A stretch of 47,600 bases of DNA from Halomonas sp. Lineage in GTDB: Bacteria; Pseudomonadota; Gammaproteobacteria; Pseudomonadales; Halomonadaceae. Positions 17,343 through 24,936 of this stretch are shown piece by piece. How positions within the stretch are numbered: the stretch's first letter is position 1; each line of letters opens with the position of its first letter. A model generated the notes under the pieces. The model was not told where the DNA came from, did not search any database, and saw nothing but the letters and a program-made list of their open reading frames with translations. The stretch lies in the NCBI RefSeq assembly GCF_030457605.1, contig NZ_JAKDUR010000014.1, forward strand, positions 1-47,600, given 5' to 3'. The position numbers were made by a program, and so were the translations under genes.

Positions 17343-19223
17343 TCAGTCCGCATGCTTGACGGGCATCACGCCGTTATCCATGAACGTGGCGCCAAATGCC
17401 TGCTTGAGCTCTTGTATATGGGGATCCCGATTAAGCGTATCAAGCGCTTTTTCCTGACGTTCCTGCCCTATCCGGGCATCGCGCGCCTGCGGTGTTTCAA
17501 GTGCGGGATCAAGCGCTTCTGCGCTCATCGTCACGCGACGTTCAACGCCGTTTGCCTCCAGCGCCCGAGCGATTCGTGTTTCATGTACTTCGGCCTTCAT
17601 CGCCGCCTGGCCGGGGTCAAGGCACAGTACCAGGGTTTGTCCGTCATCGCTTTTCAGCTGGCAGTGCGCGGCCAGGTTACGTGTCAGGCCACCCAACCCC
17701 AGCGCGTCAAAGCCCTCAAGCCAGCCGGCATGGTCAAACCGCCCGGGCGGCGTGGCTGCGGCCTGCGGCGCAGGTGCAGGTGCAGGTGCAGGTGCAGGTG
17801 CACTGTGCGTTAACGCATCGACAGCAGGCGGAGGAACCGATTCTGGTTCCGGCTCTGGTTCCGGCTCTGGTTCAGACATAGCAACGCTCGGCGCCGGCGC
17901 ATCGGTTGCCCACGGCGGCGGCTCGGCAGGTAGCGCAGGCTCGCCGGGGGGTGACGAGGCCTTGGGCGGCTCAGGCGCAACGGGCGATACGTGCGCCTCA
18001 GGTGGCGCGGGCTCGCTCGACGGGGCATGGGCAGGCTCGGCCCGAGGCACAGATGGTGCCGGGTCAGCGGGCGGACGTTCCGGTTGCAACGGCAGCGGCG
18101 TAGCCGGTGGACGCGGCACGCCCTGGGGGCGAAACGCCAGCATTCGCATCAGGGTCATTTCCAGCGCGCTGCGCAAATCCGGCGCGTGGGCCATGTCGCC
18201 GCGACCCTGAATGCCGATCTGGTAGTAAAGCTGCACGTCTTCCGCGGTAAAGCGCGCGGCAAGCGCCAGCACGGTGTCACGGTCGCCGTGACTGTTATCC
18301 ACCGCATCGGGCACCATCTGCGCTACCGCCAGGCGATGCAAAATTGCGGTGACGTCGTCCAGCACTGCGGCAAAATCCGGCCCCTGCTCGGCCAGCTGCG
18401 CCACCTCACCCAGCAGACGCGCCACATCCACGTCAGCCAGTGCCTCGACCAGCGCCAGTACATGGCGATGATCCAGCGTCCCCAGCATGGCTGCGACGTC
18501 AGCGTGGCGTATGGATCCCTGACCAAAGGCGATGGCCTGATCGGTCAGGCTCATGGCATCGCGCATGGAGCCTTCTGCCGCCTTGCCCAGCAGCCACAGC
18601 GCGCTTTCTTCAAACGCAACGCCCTCTTCGCCCAGCACGTGAGTCAGATGTTCGACCACACGCTCTGGTGGCATATGCTTGAGGGTAAATTGCAGGCAGC
18701 GCGAGAGTACCGTGGGCGGCAGCTTGTGCGGATCGGTGGTCGCCAGCAGGAACTTGACGTGGGGCGGCGGTTCTTCCAGCGTTTTCAACAATGCGTTGAA
18801 ACTGCTGGTCGAGAGCATGTGCACCTCATCAATCAGGTACACCTTGTAGCGCCCCTGAGTGGGCGCGTACTGGACGTTGTCCAAAAGCTCCCGGGTGTCT
18901 TCGACCTTGGTGCGCGAGGCGGCGTCGACTTCGATCAGGTCAACAAAGCGGCCTTCATCAATGGCTCGGCAGCTGTCGCATTGCCCGCAGGGCGTTGAGG
19001 TAATGCCTTCATCGCCCTCACCGCCGGCCGTGCAGTTGAGGCATTTGGCCAGAATCCGCGCCAGCGTGGTCTTGCCCACGCCACGGGTGCCGGTAAATAG
19101 GTAGGCATGGTGCAAGCGCCCCTGATCAAGCGCATTGACCAGAGCCCGCTGCACGTGCGTTTGCCCCACGAGTTCGTGAAATGTGCGTGGCCGCCATTTA
19201 CGGGCCAGAACCTGATAGCTCAT
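17343..19223 (-). CDS. dnaX: DNA polymerase III subunits gamma/tau
   Basis: Clamp-loader ATPase. N-terminal AAA+ module with Walker A GTRGVGKTT (about 45-53), the zinc-binding cysteines between residues 61 and 84, DEVHML and the SRC sensor region. Residues about 375-490 are a low-complexity Pro/Ala/Glu linker, including EPEPEPEPEPES and an AP repeat. The C-terminal tau domain ends at residue 626. I found no AAAAAAG-type slippery heptamer for a gamma frameshift, so a separate gamma form is not evident. AAAGGA precedes the ATG. First gene of the dnaX-ybaB-recR-rnd-ycgL-ycgN run. Confidence 0.97.
   Translation of the reverse strand: MSYQVLARKWRPRTFHELVGQTHVQRALVNALDQGRLHHAYLFTGTRGVGKTTLARILAKCLNCTAGGEGDEGITSTPCGQCDSCRAIDEGRFVDLIEVDAASRTKVEDTRELLDNVQYAPTQGRYKVYLIDEVHMLSTSSFNALLKTLEEPPPHVKFLLATTDPHKLPPTVLSRCLQFTLKHMPPERVVEHLTHVLGEEGVAFEESALWLLGKAAEGSMRDAMSLTDQAIAFGQGSIRHADVAAMLGTLDHRHVLALVEALADVDVARLLGEVAQLAEQGPDFAAVLDDVTAILHRLAVAQMVPDAVDNSHGDRDTVLALAARFTAEDVQLYYQIGIQGRGDMAHAPDLRSALEMTLMRMLAFRPQGVPRPPATPLPLQPERPPADPAPSVPRAEPAHAPSSEPAPPEAHVSPVAPEPPKASSPPGEPALPAEPPPWATDAPAPSVAMSEPEPEPEPEPESVPPPAVDALTHSAPAPAPAPAPAPQAAATPPGRFDHAGWLEGFDALGLGGLTRNLAAHCQLKSDDGQTLVLCLDPGQAAMKAEVHETRIARALEANGVERRVTMSAEALDPALETPQARDARIGQERQEKALDTLNRDPHIQELKQAFGATFMDNGVMPVKHAD
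17770..17799. repeat. GCAGGT hexamer tandem repeat in dnaX
   Basis: Five perfect copies of GCAGGT (plus strand), read on the minus strand as an alternating Ala-Pro run in the linker between the ATPase core and the tau C-terminal domain. Unit changes keep the reading frame. Confidence 0.9.
17842..17873. repeat. 12-base tandem repeat in dnaX
   Basis: About 2.7 copies of TCTGGTTCCGGC, read on the minus strand as the EPEPEPEPEPE run of the DnaX linker. In frame, so copy-number change would only alter linker length. Confidence 0.85.
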
Positions 19224-19337
19224 GGGGCAGAATATCCTTTGGCGGGCAAAAAACAGGGAGTGGCGCCATTCTAGCGACTGACGCCATGTCAGCCAACAGC
19301 ATGTTAGCCAACCGCTCCCCGAAATAAACCGGGCGGC

Positions 19338-19688
19338 TTAAGCGCTGCCGCCTTCTTCAGACGCGTTGGCACGCTCGCCGGCGGCCTTGACCAGTTTTTC
19401 CAGTTCGCCGCTCTGATGCATTTCCATGACGATGTCGCAGCCACCGACCAGCTCGCCTTCTACCCACAGCTGCGGGAAAGTCGGCCAGTTGGCCACTTTG
19501 GGCAGCTCGGCGCGAATGTCCGGGTTATCCAGCACGTTAACAAACGCGAAACGCTCACCGCAGCTCATCAGCGCCTGCACGGTTTGCGCCGAAAAGCCGC
19601 ACTGAGGCAGCTGCGGGGTGCCTTTCATGTAAATCAGAATCTGGTTTTCGCTGATTTGCTGCTGAATGTTTTCCACAGTCGTGCTCAT
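19338..19688 (-). CDS. grxD: Monothiol glutaredoxin (Grx4 type)
   Basis: 116-residue glutaredoxin with the CGFS active site (C30 in LPQCGFSAQ), which in this class carries [2Fe-2S] clusters with glutathione and BolA partners. Further family marks are YMKGTP, WPTFPQLWVEGELVGGCDI. A strong AAGGAGG lies 5 bases before the ATG. Divergent from argF; ends 114 bases after the dnaX start region on the same strand, with no obvious terminator between. Confidence 0.97.
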   Translation of the reverse strand: MSTTVENIQQQISENQILIYMKGTPQLPQCGFSAQTVQALMSCGERFAFVNVLDNPDIRAELPKVANWPTFPQLWVEGELVGGCDIVMEMHQSGELEKLVKAAGERANASEEGGSA

Positions 19689-19822
19689 AAAGCCTCCTTA
19701 CGCTTGCCAGTGAGAGGTCCGGGCCCCACTACTGACATCAACAAATTGGAATATGCCTCAATAATACCTGACCATGCTACTCGGCCTTGTGCGTCGGTGT
19801 CATTCTACGCATGCCGCTTGCG

Positions 19823-19851
19823 TTGCGCATCCCCTGTCGCCTCGCTAGGAT
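19823..19851 (+). promoter_or_regulatory. Candidate sigma-70 promoter for argF
   Basis: TTGCGC and TAGGAT separated by 17 bases, 25 bases before the argF ATG. Each box has a moderate match to consensus. No clear ARG box palindrome was recognised near it. Confidence 0.45.
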
Positions 19852-19875
19852 GGTCGTTTTAGACGGAGAGCCGCC

Positions 19876-20793
19876 ATGGCGACACGCCATTTTCTGACCT
19901 TGCTGGACTTGACGCCGGACGAGCTGCACTACCTGATTCAGCGCGCCATCACCATCAAGAGCAACCTGAAAACCCAGGGGCCGAACTATACGCCGCTACC
20001 CAACCGCACGCTGGCGATGATTTTCGAAAAATCCTCGACGCGCACCCGGGTGTCATTTGAAACGGCCATAGCGCACTTTGGCGGGCACGCGCTGTTCCTG
20101 TCACCCCGGGACACCCAGCTGGGCCGCGGCGAACCCATCGGTGACACGGCCCGGATTCTGGCGGAAATGGTCGATGCGGTGATGATCCGCACGTTCTCTC
20201 ACGCAGGACTGGAAGAATACGCTGCGGCAAGTCGGGTGCCGGTCATCAACGCGCTTACCGACGACTACCACCCCTGCCAGCTACTCGCCGATGTCATGAC
20301 CTGGACCGAGTTGCGCGGCCGGGTGCAGGGGCGCACCGCGGTATGGATCGGCGATGGCAACAACATGTGCCACTCGTGGATCAACGCCGCCCGCCAGTTC
20401 GGCTTTCACCTGCGCGTGTGTTGCCCACCGGGCTACGAACCGCGCGCCGATATCGTTGCCGCCGCGGGAGATCAGGTCAGCATTCTGCACGATCCTCAGC
20501 AGGCCGTGGCGGATGCCGACCTGGTCACCACCGACGTATGGGCTTCCATGGGTCAGGAAGAAGAACAGGCCAAACGCGAAGCCGATTTTGCCGGTTTTCA
20601 GGTTACCGAAGCGCTGCTCGATCGCGCCAGGGAAGACGCGCTGTTCCTGCACTGCCTGCCAGCCCACCGCGGCGAGGAAATCAGCACCACGCTGCTGGAC
20701 GATCCTCGCGCCGTGGTCTGGCAGGAAGCCGGCAACCGCCTGCACGCTCAGAAAGCCCTCATTGAGTTTCTGCTGCTGGGCAAGGTCAGCTAA
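19876..20793 (+). CDS. argF: Ornithine carbamoyltransferase
   Basis: Makes citrulline from ornithine and carbamoyl phosphate in arginine biosynthesis. The 305-residue protein has the carbamoyl-phosphate motif SSTRTR (53-58), the [13 protein letters not shown] ornithine-side segment and [10 protein letters not shown] near the C-terminus. GGAG stands about 8 bases before the ATG. Monocistronic in appearance: divergent from grxD and followed by a tRNA on the other strand. Confidence 0.97.
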   Translation: MATRHFLTLLDLTPDELHYLIQRAITIKSNLKTQGPNYTPLPNRTLAMIFEKSSTRTRVSFETAIAHFGGHALFLSPRDTQLGRGEPIGDTARILAEMVDAVMIRTFSHAGLEEYAAASRVPVINALTDDYHPCQLLADVMTWTELRGRVQGRTAVWIGDGNNMCHSWINAARQFGFHLRVCCPPGYEPRADIVAAAGDQVSILHDPQQAVADADLVTTDVWASMGQEEEQAKREADFAGFQVTEALLDRAREDALFLHCLPAHRGEEISTTLLDDPRAVVWQEAGNRLHAQKALIEFLLLGKVS

Positions 20794-20822
20794 CCCGACT
20801 TATCTACCCAGGCGTTACAGGC

Positions 20823-20850
20823 ATCTGCCGCCGGCCCGCCAGCGGCAGAT
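20823..20850. other. Stem-loop in the argF 3' region
   Basis: ATCTGCCGC and its exact complement GCGGCAGAT flank a 10-base loop, starting 29 bases after the argF stop. No T-run follows on the plus strand, so it is not a standard terminator. It may protect the argF mRNA end or act together with the adjacent hairpin. Confidence 0.45.
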
Positions 20851-20857
20851 AGCCAAT

Positions 20858-20893
20858 AAAAAACCGCCCGATAACAAAAATGTCATCGGGCGG
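20858..20893 (-). terminator. Rho-independent terminator of the tRNA-Ala gene
   Basis: On the minus strand a 12-bp stem with one wobble pair (CCGCCCGATGAC pairing with GTTATCGGGCGG) and a 6-base loop is followed by six T. It lies 12 bases beyond the tRNA CCA end. Confidence 0.85.
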
Positions 20894-20904
20894 CTGATAG
20901 TATC

Positions 20905-20980
20905 TGGTGGAGCCTAGCGGGATCGAACCGCTGACCTCAACACTGCCAGTGTTGCGCTCTCCCAGCTGAGCTAAGGCCCC
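20905..20980 (-). tRNA. tRNA-Ala (GGC)
   Basis: A 76-base cloverleaf. Acceptor stem GGGGCCT/AGGCTCC, D-arm AGCTCAGCTGGGAGAGC, anticodon stem-loop with CTGGCAG loop (anticodon GGC), T-loop GGTTCGATCC, and CCA encoded. It stands alone on the minus strand with its own strong promoter and terminator. Confidence 0.97.
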
Positions 20981-21011
20981 ATATGCTGCGCTTTGTTCGG
21001 CAGCGGGACGA

Positions 21012-21040
21012 ATCATAGGGGGAAAATTGAGCCAAGTCAA
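21012..21040 (-). promoter_or_regulatory. Sigma-70 promoter of tRNA-Ala
   Basis: On the minus strand TTGACT and TATGAT are separated by exactly 17 bases. The -10 box ends 31 bases before the mature tRNA 5' end and is followed by the GC-rich TCGTCCCGC, a discriminator type associated with stringent control of stable RNA genes. Confidence 0.8.
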
Positions 21041-21176
21041 GTCATGGCGAAAACAGGCGGCAACCTGATATGTCTGGCTCCGGGCTTATGGCACAATTTT
21101 GTCATATTCATTTAAAGCAATATTGTAATCGATCCGGTTAACGCCATTCCTGCCCCAGCCATCCGGGAGCCGTCTT

Positions 21177-21827
21177 TTGATCAACGTACTCATTGCCGAT
21201 GACCACCACCTGGTGAGAACCAGTATCGCGCACTTGCTCAGTCAGGAATGTGACATTGCCATTGCCGGAGAAGCCGACGATGGCGAAAGCGCTGTAGCCC
21301 AGTGCCGGAAAACGCGCCCCGACATTGTCCTCATGGACATCTGCATGCCAGGCATTGGCGGACTGGAAGCCACGCGGCGCATTCATCGCGGCATGGCCGA
21401 CATCAAGGTGCTGGTGTTGACGGCCCATATCGAAGACAGCCTTGCCCGGCATATTCTGAAGGCCGGCGCTGCCGGCTTTTTAAGCAAAGGCGCTGACCAT
21501 CAGGAAATGATCGAGGCCATTCGCCACGTTTTCCACGGCCGGCGCTATGTGAGCAAAAGCATCGCCCAGCGTTTGGCACTCACCAACCTCTCGGGGCAGA
21601 CGGGCCTGTTTGATCAGCTTTCACGACGCGAGCTGCAAATCGCCCTGATGATCGTCAACTGCCAGCGTGTGCAGGAAATATCCGACCGACTTCACCTCAG
21701 TGCCAAAACCGTGAATACCTACCGCTACCGGTTATTCGACAAACTCAAGATAAATACCGACGTCGAATTGACACACTTGGCCCTGCATCACGGCCTGGTC
21801 GATGGATTTGAAACAGTGAGCAGATGA
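21177..21827 (+). CDS. gacA: GacA/UvrY-type response regulator
   Basis: NarL/LuxR-family two-component response regulator. Receiver domain with acidic pocket IADDHH and phospho-acceptor aspartate in VLMDICMPG (D54). The C-terminal LuxR-type HTH (LSRRELQIALM...EISDRLHLSAKTVNTYRYRL, about 144-190) is clear. The start is TTG 21177, supported by GGGAG 7 bases upstream and by the MINVLIADDHH opening. It sits directly before uvrC and pgsA as gacA/uvrY does in Pseudomonas and E. coli, the main reason for the symbol. The BarA/GacS sensor is not in the window. Confidence 0.92.
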   Translation: MINVLIADDHHLVRTSIAHLLSQECDIAIAGEADDGESAVAQCRKTRPDIVLMDICMPGIGGLEATRRIHRGMADIKVLVLTAHIEDSLARHILKAGAAGFLSKGADHQEMIEAIRHVFHGRRYVSKSIAQRLALTNLSGQTGLFDQLSRRELQIALMIVNCQRVQEISDRLHLSAKTVNTYRYRLFDKLKINTDVELTHLALHHGLVDGFETVSR

Positions 21828-21900
21828 CCGCTGGACGGTAAAAACGCCGAGTCTGATAGACTGCACTCAATCTTCCATGCAGCTGTCGGATCACGCCGCC

Positions 21901-23715
21901 ATGACCTTTGATCCCAAACAATTTCTGAGCACCGTTGGCGCATCACCGGGCGTGTATCGCATGCTCGATGCCCAGGGCAACACGCTTTACGTGGGCAAGG
22001 CCAAACGGCTGCATGCCCGCCTGGCCAGTTACTTTCGTGGTCACCTGAACGCCAAGACCCAGGCCATGGTCGGGCGTATAGCCGATATCAACATTACCGT
22101 CACGCGCAGCGAGATCGAAGCGTTGCTTCTTGAGCAAACACTGATCAAGTCGCTGCATCCGCCCTACAATATTCTCCTGCGCGACGATAAATCCTATCCG
22201 TTCATCTTCGTCACCGACCGTCACCCGTTTCCCGCGCTGGAATACAAACGCGCACGCCAGCGCAAAAGCGATGGCCGCTATCTCGGCCCCTACCCCAGTA
22301 GCGGGGCGGTACGCGAAAGCCTGGCGCTGATGCAGAAAATATTTCGCATTCGCAGCTGCGAAGACAGCGTTTTCGCTCATCGTTCGCGCCCCTGCCTGCA
22401 ATATCAGATCGAGCGCTGCAGCGCACCCTGCGTCGACTATATCAGCGAGGCCGACTATCGCCGCGACGTTGAACACGCGGTCATGTGCCTGGAAGGCAAA
22501 AGCGAGAATGTAACCCGCGCCCTGACTGACGCCATGGAACAGGCAAGCCAGGCGCTGGACTTCGAGGAAGCCGCGCGTTTTCGCGACCAGATCCAGCAGT
22601 TAAGAACGCTACAACAGCGTCAGTTTGTGGATACCCGGGGCGGCGATGCCGACATTTTTGCGCTGGCCCAGCGCCCCGGCGGGCTCAGCGTCGCCATCCT
22701 CAGCGTACGTGACGGGCGCCTGCTCGGCGCACGCCACCACACGCCGCCCAACGACCTGGACCTGGCGGCCGAAGCGCTGCTGGCCAATGTTGTGGGGCAA
22801 TATTATTTCGCCCAACCCCACGAAATACCCGCTGAAGTCATTACCTCTCATGCGCTTGCCGACGAGACGCTGCTGCAAAGCGCGCTTTCGCAACAGGCCG
22901 GCAGGCGCATTCGCCTCACCCATCAGGTGCGTGGCCACCGTGCCCAGTGGCAGGATCTGGCGATTACCAACGCCGAGCAGCACCTTGCTTCTACGCTTGC
23001 CAGCCACCAGCAAATGAGCGAACGCTTTACCGCGTTGCAACAAGCACTGGGGCTTGAGCACATCCCCCAACGCCTTGAGTGCTTTGACATCAGTCACAGT
23101 CACGGTGAAGCCACCGTCGCCTCTTGCGTGGTATTCGATCCCGACGGCCCGCGCAAAAGCGATTACCGCCGCTTCAATATCACAGGCGTTGCCGCCGGCG
23201 ATGATTACGCCGCCATGCAACAGGCCCTCACACGGCGCCTGAAGCGCGTCACGGCGGATACGGGCAAGGCACCTGACGTATTGATTGTTGACGGCGGTAA
23301 AGGCCAACTCAACATGGCGCGGGACGTGCTGGAAACACTCGACCTGCGCACCATCACGCTGCTGGGCGTGGCCAAGGGCACGACCCGCAAGGCAGGGCTG
23401 GAAACGCTGTTTCTGGATACGCCCGAGCATCCGCTGGCACTTGAAGCCACCTCACCGGCGCTGCATCTGGTACAGCACATTCGCGATGAGTCACACCGCT
23501 TTGCCATTGCCGGCCATCGCGCGGCCCGGGACAAGGCACGCCGAACCTCAACGCTGCAGGAAATTCCCGGTATCGGCCCCAAACGTCGCCGCGAGCTACT
23601 ACGCTTTTTCGGCGGACTGCAAGGCGTGCAAAAGGCCGGACGCAGCGAACTTGCCCGGGTACCGGGCATTAACGAAGCACTGGCCGACATTATTTATCAG
23701 GCACTACACGGATAA
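21901..23715 (+). CDS. uvrC: UvrABC excinuclease subunit C
   Basis: Makes both incisions in nucleotide excision repair. Order: GIY-YIG nuclease domain (PGVYRMLDAQGNTLYVGKAK...), cysteine-containing region, UVR motif (DFEEAARFRDQIQQL), RNase H-like C-terminal nuclease (ECFDISHSHGEATVAS, VDGGKGQLN) and a final helix-hairpin-helix (IPGIGPKRRRELLRFFGG). The start at ATG 21901 aligns with E. coli UvrC; ATG 21877 would add 8 residues without a ribosome-binding site. Located 73 bases after gacA. Confidence 0.97.
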   Translation: MTFDPKQFLSTVGASPGVYRMLDAQGNTLYVGKAKRLHARLASYFRGHLNAKTQAMVGRIADINITVTRSEIEALLLEQTLIKSLHPPYNILLRDDKSYPFIFVTDRHPFPALEYKRARQRKSDGRYLGPYPSSGAVRESLALMQKIFRIRSCEDSVFAHRSRPCLQYQIERCSAPCVDYISEADYRRDVEHAVMCLEGKSENVTRALTDAMEQASQALDFEEAARFRDQIQQLRTLQQRQFVDTRGGDADIFALAQRPGGLSVAILSVRDGRLLGARHHTPPNDLDLAAEALLANVVGQYYFAQPHEIPAEVITSHALADETLLQSALSQQAGRRIRLTHQVRGHRAQWQDLAITNAEQHLASTLASHQQMSERFTALQQALGLEHIPQRLECFDISHSHGEATVASCVVFDPDGPRKSDYRRFNITGVAAGDDYAAMQQALTRRLKRVTADTGKAPDVLIVDGGKGQLNMARDVLETLDLRTITLLGVAKGTTRKAGLETLFLDTPEHPLALEATSPALHLVQHIRDESHRFAIAGHRAARDKARRTSTLQEIPGIGPKRRRELLRFFGGLQGVQKAGRSELARVPGINEALADIIYQALHG

Positions 23716-23824
23716 ACGCCACAGGGTCATGGATGCGACCTCGCAAGAGGGATAGAATGAGCAGGCATTGAACGACTTTCCGACGTTTTTCTCTCTCGTT
23801 TTCCGGCAAGGATCGCACTTCGCG

Positions 23825-24373
23825 ATGAATATACCCAATATCCTGACGCTCGCTAGAATCGTGTTCATACCGCTGCTGGTGGTGCTTTTTTATCTGCCGT
23901 TCGAGTGGAGCATGCCCGTTGCCGCCGCCTTTTTTGCGCTTGCCGCCGTGACTGACTGGCTGGACGGCTACCTCGCCCGACGCTGGAATCAGTCCACCCC
24001 GTTTGGGGCATTTCTTGACCCGGTCGCCGATAAGCTCATGGTAGCCGTGGCTTTGGCACTTCTGATCGAGCGCTTCGACACCTGGCTGTTGACGTTGCCG
24101 GCGCTGGTCATCATCGGGCGTGAAATCGTGATTTCGGCACTGCGCGAATGGATGGCAGAAATGGGCAAACGCGGCGCGGTGGCCGTATCCTGGATCGGCA
24201 AACTGAAAACCACGCTGCAAATGGTCGCCATTCTCGTGCTGCTCGCCTATCCGCCCGGGCACTGGATTGCCGTTGTCGGCATCGTCACGCTTTACAGTGC
24301 TGCCGTACTGACGCTCTGGTCCATGATGCAGTACCTCAAGGCGGCCTGGCCGCACCTCAGTCGTTCCATGTAA
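23825..24373 (+). CDS. pgsA: CDP-diacylglycerol-glycerol-3-phosphate 3-phosphatidyltransferase
   Basis: Inner-membrane enzyme making phosphatidylglycerol phosphate. The CDP-alcohol phosphatidyltransferase motif is intact: [10 protein letters not shown]...[10 protein letters not shown] (aspartates about 44, 47, 64 and 68). Four or more hydrophobic segments fit the family. The start at ATG 23825 ([12 protein letters not shown]) is preferred over the upstream ATG 23768 because it matches the conserved N-terminus and has AAGGA upstream; length is 182 residues. Follows uvrC by 109 bases and precedes a tRNA cluster. Confidence 0.96.
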   Translation: MNIPNILTLARIVFIPLLVVLFYLPFEWSMPVAAAFFALAAVTDWLDGYLARRWNQSTPFGAFLDPVADKLMVAVALALLIERFDTWLLTLPALVIIGREIVISALREWMAEMGKRGAVAVSWIGKLKTTLQMVAILVLLAYPPGHWIAVVGIVTLYSAAVLTLWSMMQYLKAAWPHLSRSM

Positions 24374-24414
24374 GGCACCGGTTGGCGCTACGCAAACAGT
24401 GGGCGCCAATACAG

Positions 24415-24442
24415 TTGACAACTGGCGGGCAGTGCGTATAAT
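24415..24442 (+). promoter_or_regulatory. Sigma-70 promoter of the Gly-Cys-Leu tRNA cluster
   Basis: Perfect consensus boxes TTGACA and TATAAT with a 16-base spacer, ending 15 bases before the tRNA-Gly 5' end and followed by GC-rich TCGCCCTCG. It overlaps the tail of a TTGGCGC/GCGCCAA inverted repeat (24381-24407 region) that may mark the end of pgsA. Confidence 0.85.
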
Positions 24443-24457
24443 TCGCCCTCGAGTCGA

Positions 24458-24532
24458 GCGGGAATAGCTCAGCGGTAGAGCATCGCCTTGCCAAGGCGAG
24501 GGTCGGGAGTTCGAATCTCCTTTCCCGCTCCA
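24458..24532 (+). tRNA. tRNA-Gly (GCC)
   Basis: Cloverleaf with acceptor GCGGGAA/TTCCCGC, D-arm AGCTCAGCGGTAGAGC, anticodon loop TTGCCAA (GCC), T-loop AGTTCGAATCT and encoded CCA. First of three tRNAs behind one promoter. Confidence 0.97.
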
Positions 24533-24541
24533 ACGACTTGA

Positions 24542-24615
24542 GGCTGGATGGCAGAGTGGTGATGCAGCGGACTGCAACTCCGTTAACGCCGGTTCGATTC
24601 CGACTCCAGCCTCCA
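24542..24615 (+). tRNA. tRNA-Cys (GCA)
   Basis: Cloverleaf with acceptor GGCTGGA/TCCAGCC, anticodon loop CTGCAAC (GCA), T-arm GGTTCGATTCC and encoded CCA. Only 9 bases after tRNA-Gly. Confidence 0.97.
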
Positions 24616-24652
24616 TTTCTTTTGTACTCCCCTTCCCGTATTTGTATTTCTC

Positions 24653-24737
24653 GCCCGGATGGTGGAATTGGTAGACACTAGCGACTTAAAATCGCTTGCC
24701 TTATGGCGTGCCGGTTCAAGTCCGGCTCCGGGCACCA
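24653..24737 (+). tRNA. tRNA-Leu (TAA)
   Basis: 85-base class II tRNA with a long variable arm. Acceptor GCCCGGA/TCCGGGC, anticodon loop CTTAAAA (TAA), T-arm GGTTCAAGTCC and encoded CCA. The Gly-Cys-Leu order behind pgsA matches the E. coli arrangement. Confidence 0.97.
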
Positions 24738-24826
24738 TTCAAAAGCATTTTTTCTGATTCTGTACGTGACCGGCTCGATACGACGTTGGCTCAGTATCGT
24801 CTGCCTTCGTTGTTGCGCTTAATCGT

Positions 24827-24838
24827 TTATCGCGATAA
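24827..24838. promoter_or_regulatory. Palindrome upstream of nadB
   Basis: Perfect 12-bp palindrome TTATCGCGATAA, 99 bases before the nadB start in the 199-base gap after tRNA-Leu. A TATAGT -10-like box follows at about 24855. It could be an operator for nadB; it does not match the NadR half-sites I know (TGTTTA/TAAACA). Confidence 0.35.
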
Positions 24839-24936
24839 TCGTGCTTTTTGCGCTATAGTAACCGCCTTTTGGCTTTTCTGTACCCCGGTGCAGCGTGTGA
24901 CGGCCATGGTTATTATCGGCGGGAAAGGAGCGGCCC

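Noticed and set aside
17343..19223. Programmed frameshift for a gamma form of DnaX
   Set aside because: No A-AAA-AAG heptamer found; the longest A runs on the coding strand are near the 3' end in QEKALD, the wrong place.
24381..24410. TTGGCGC/GCGCCAA inverted repeat as pgsA terminator
   Set aside because: Loop of about 14-16 bases and no T-run; it runs up to the tRNA promoter, so not called.
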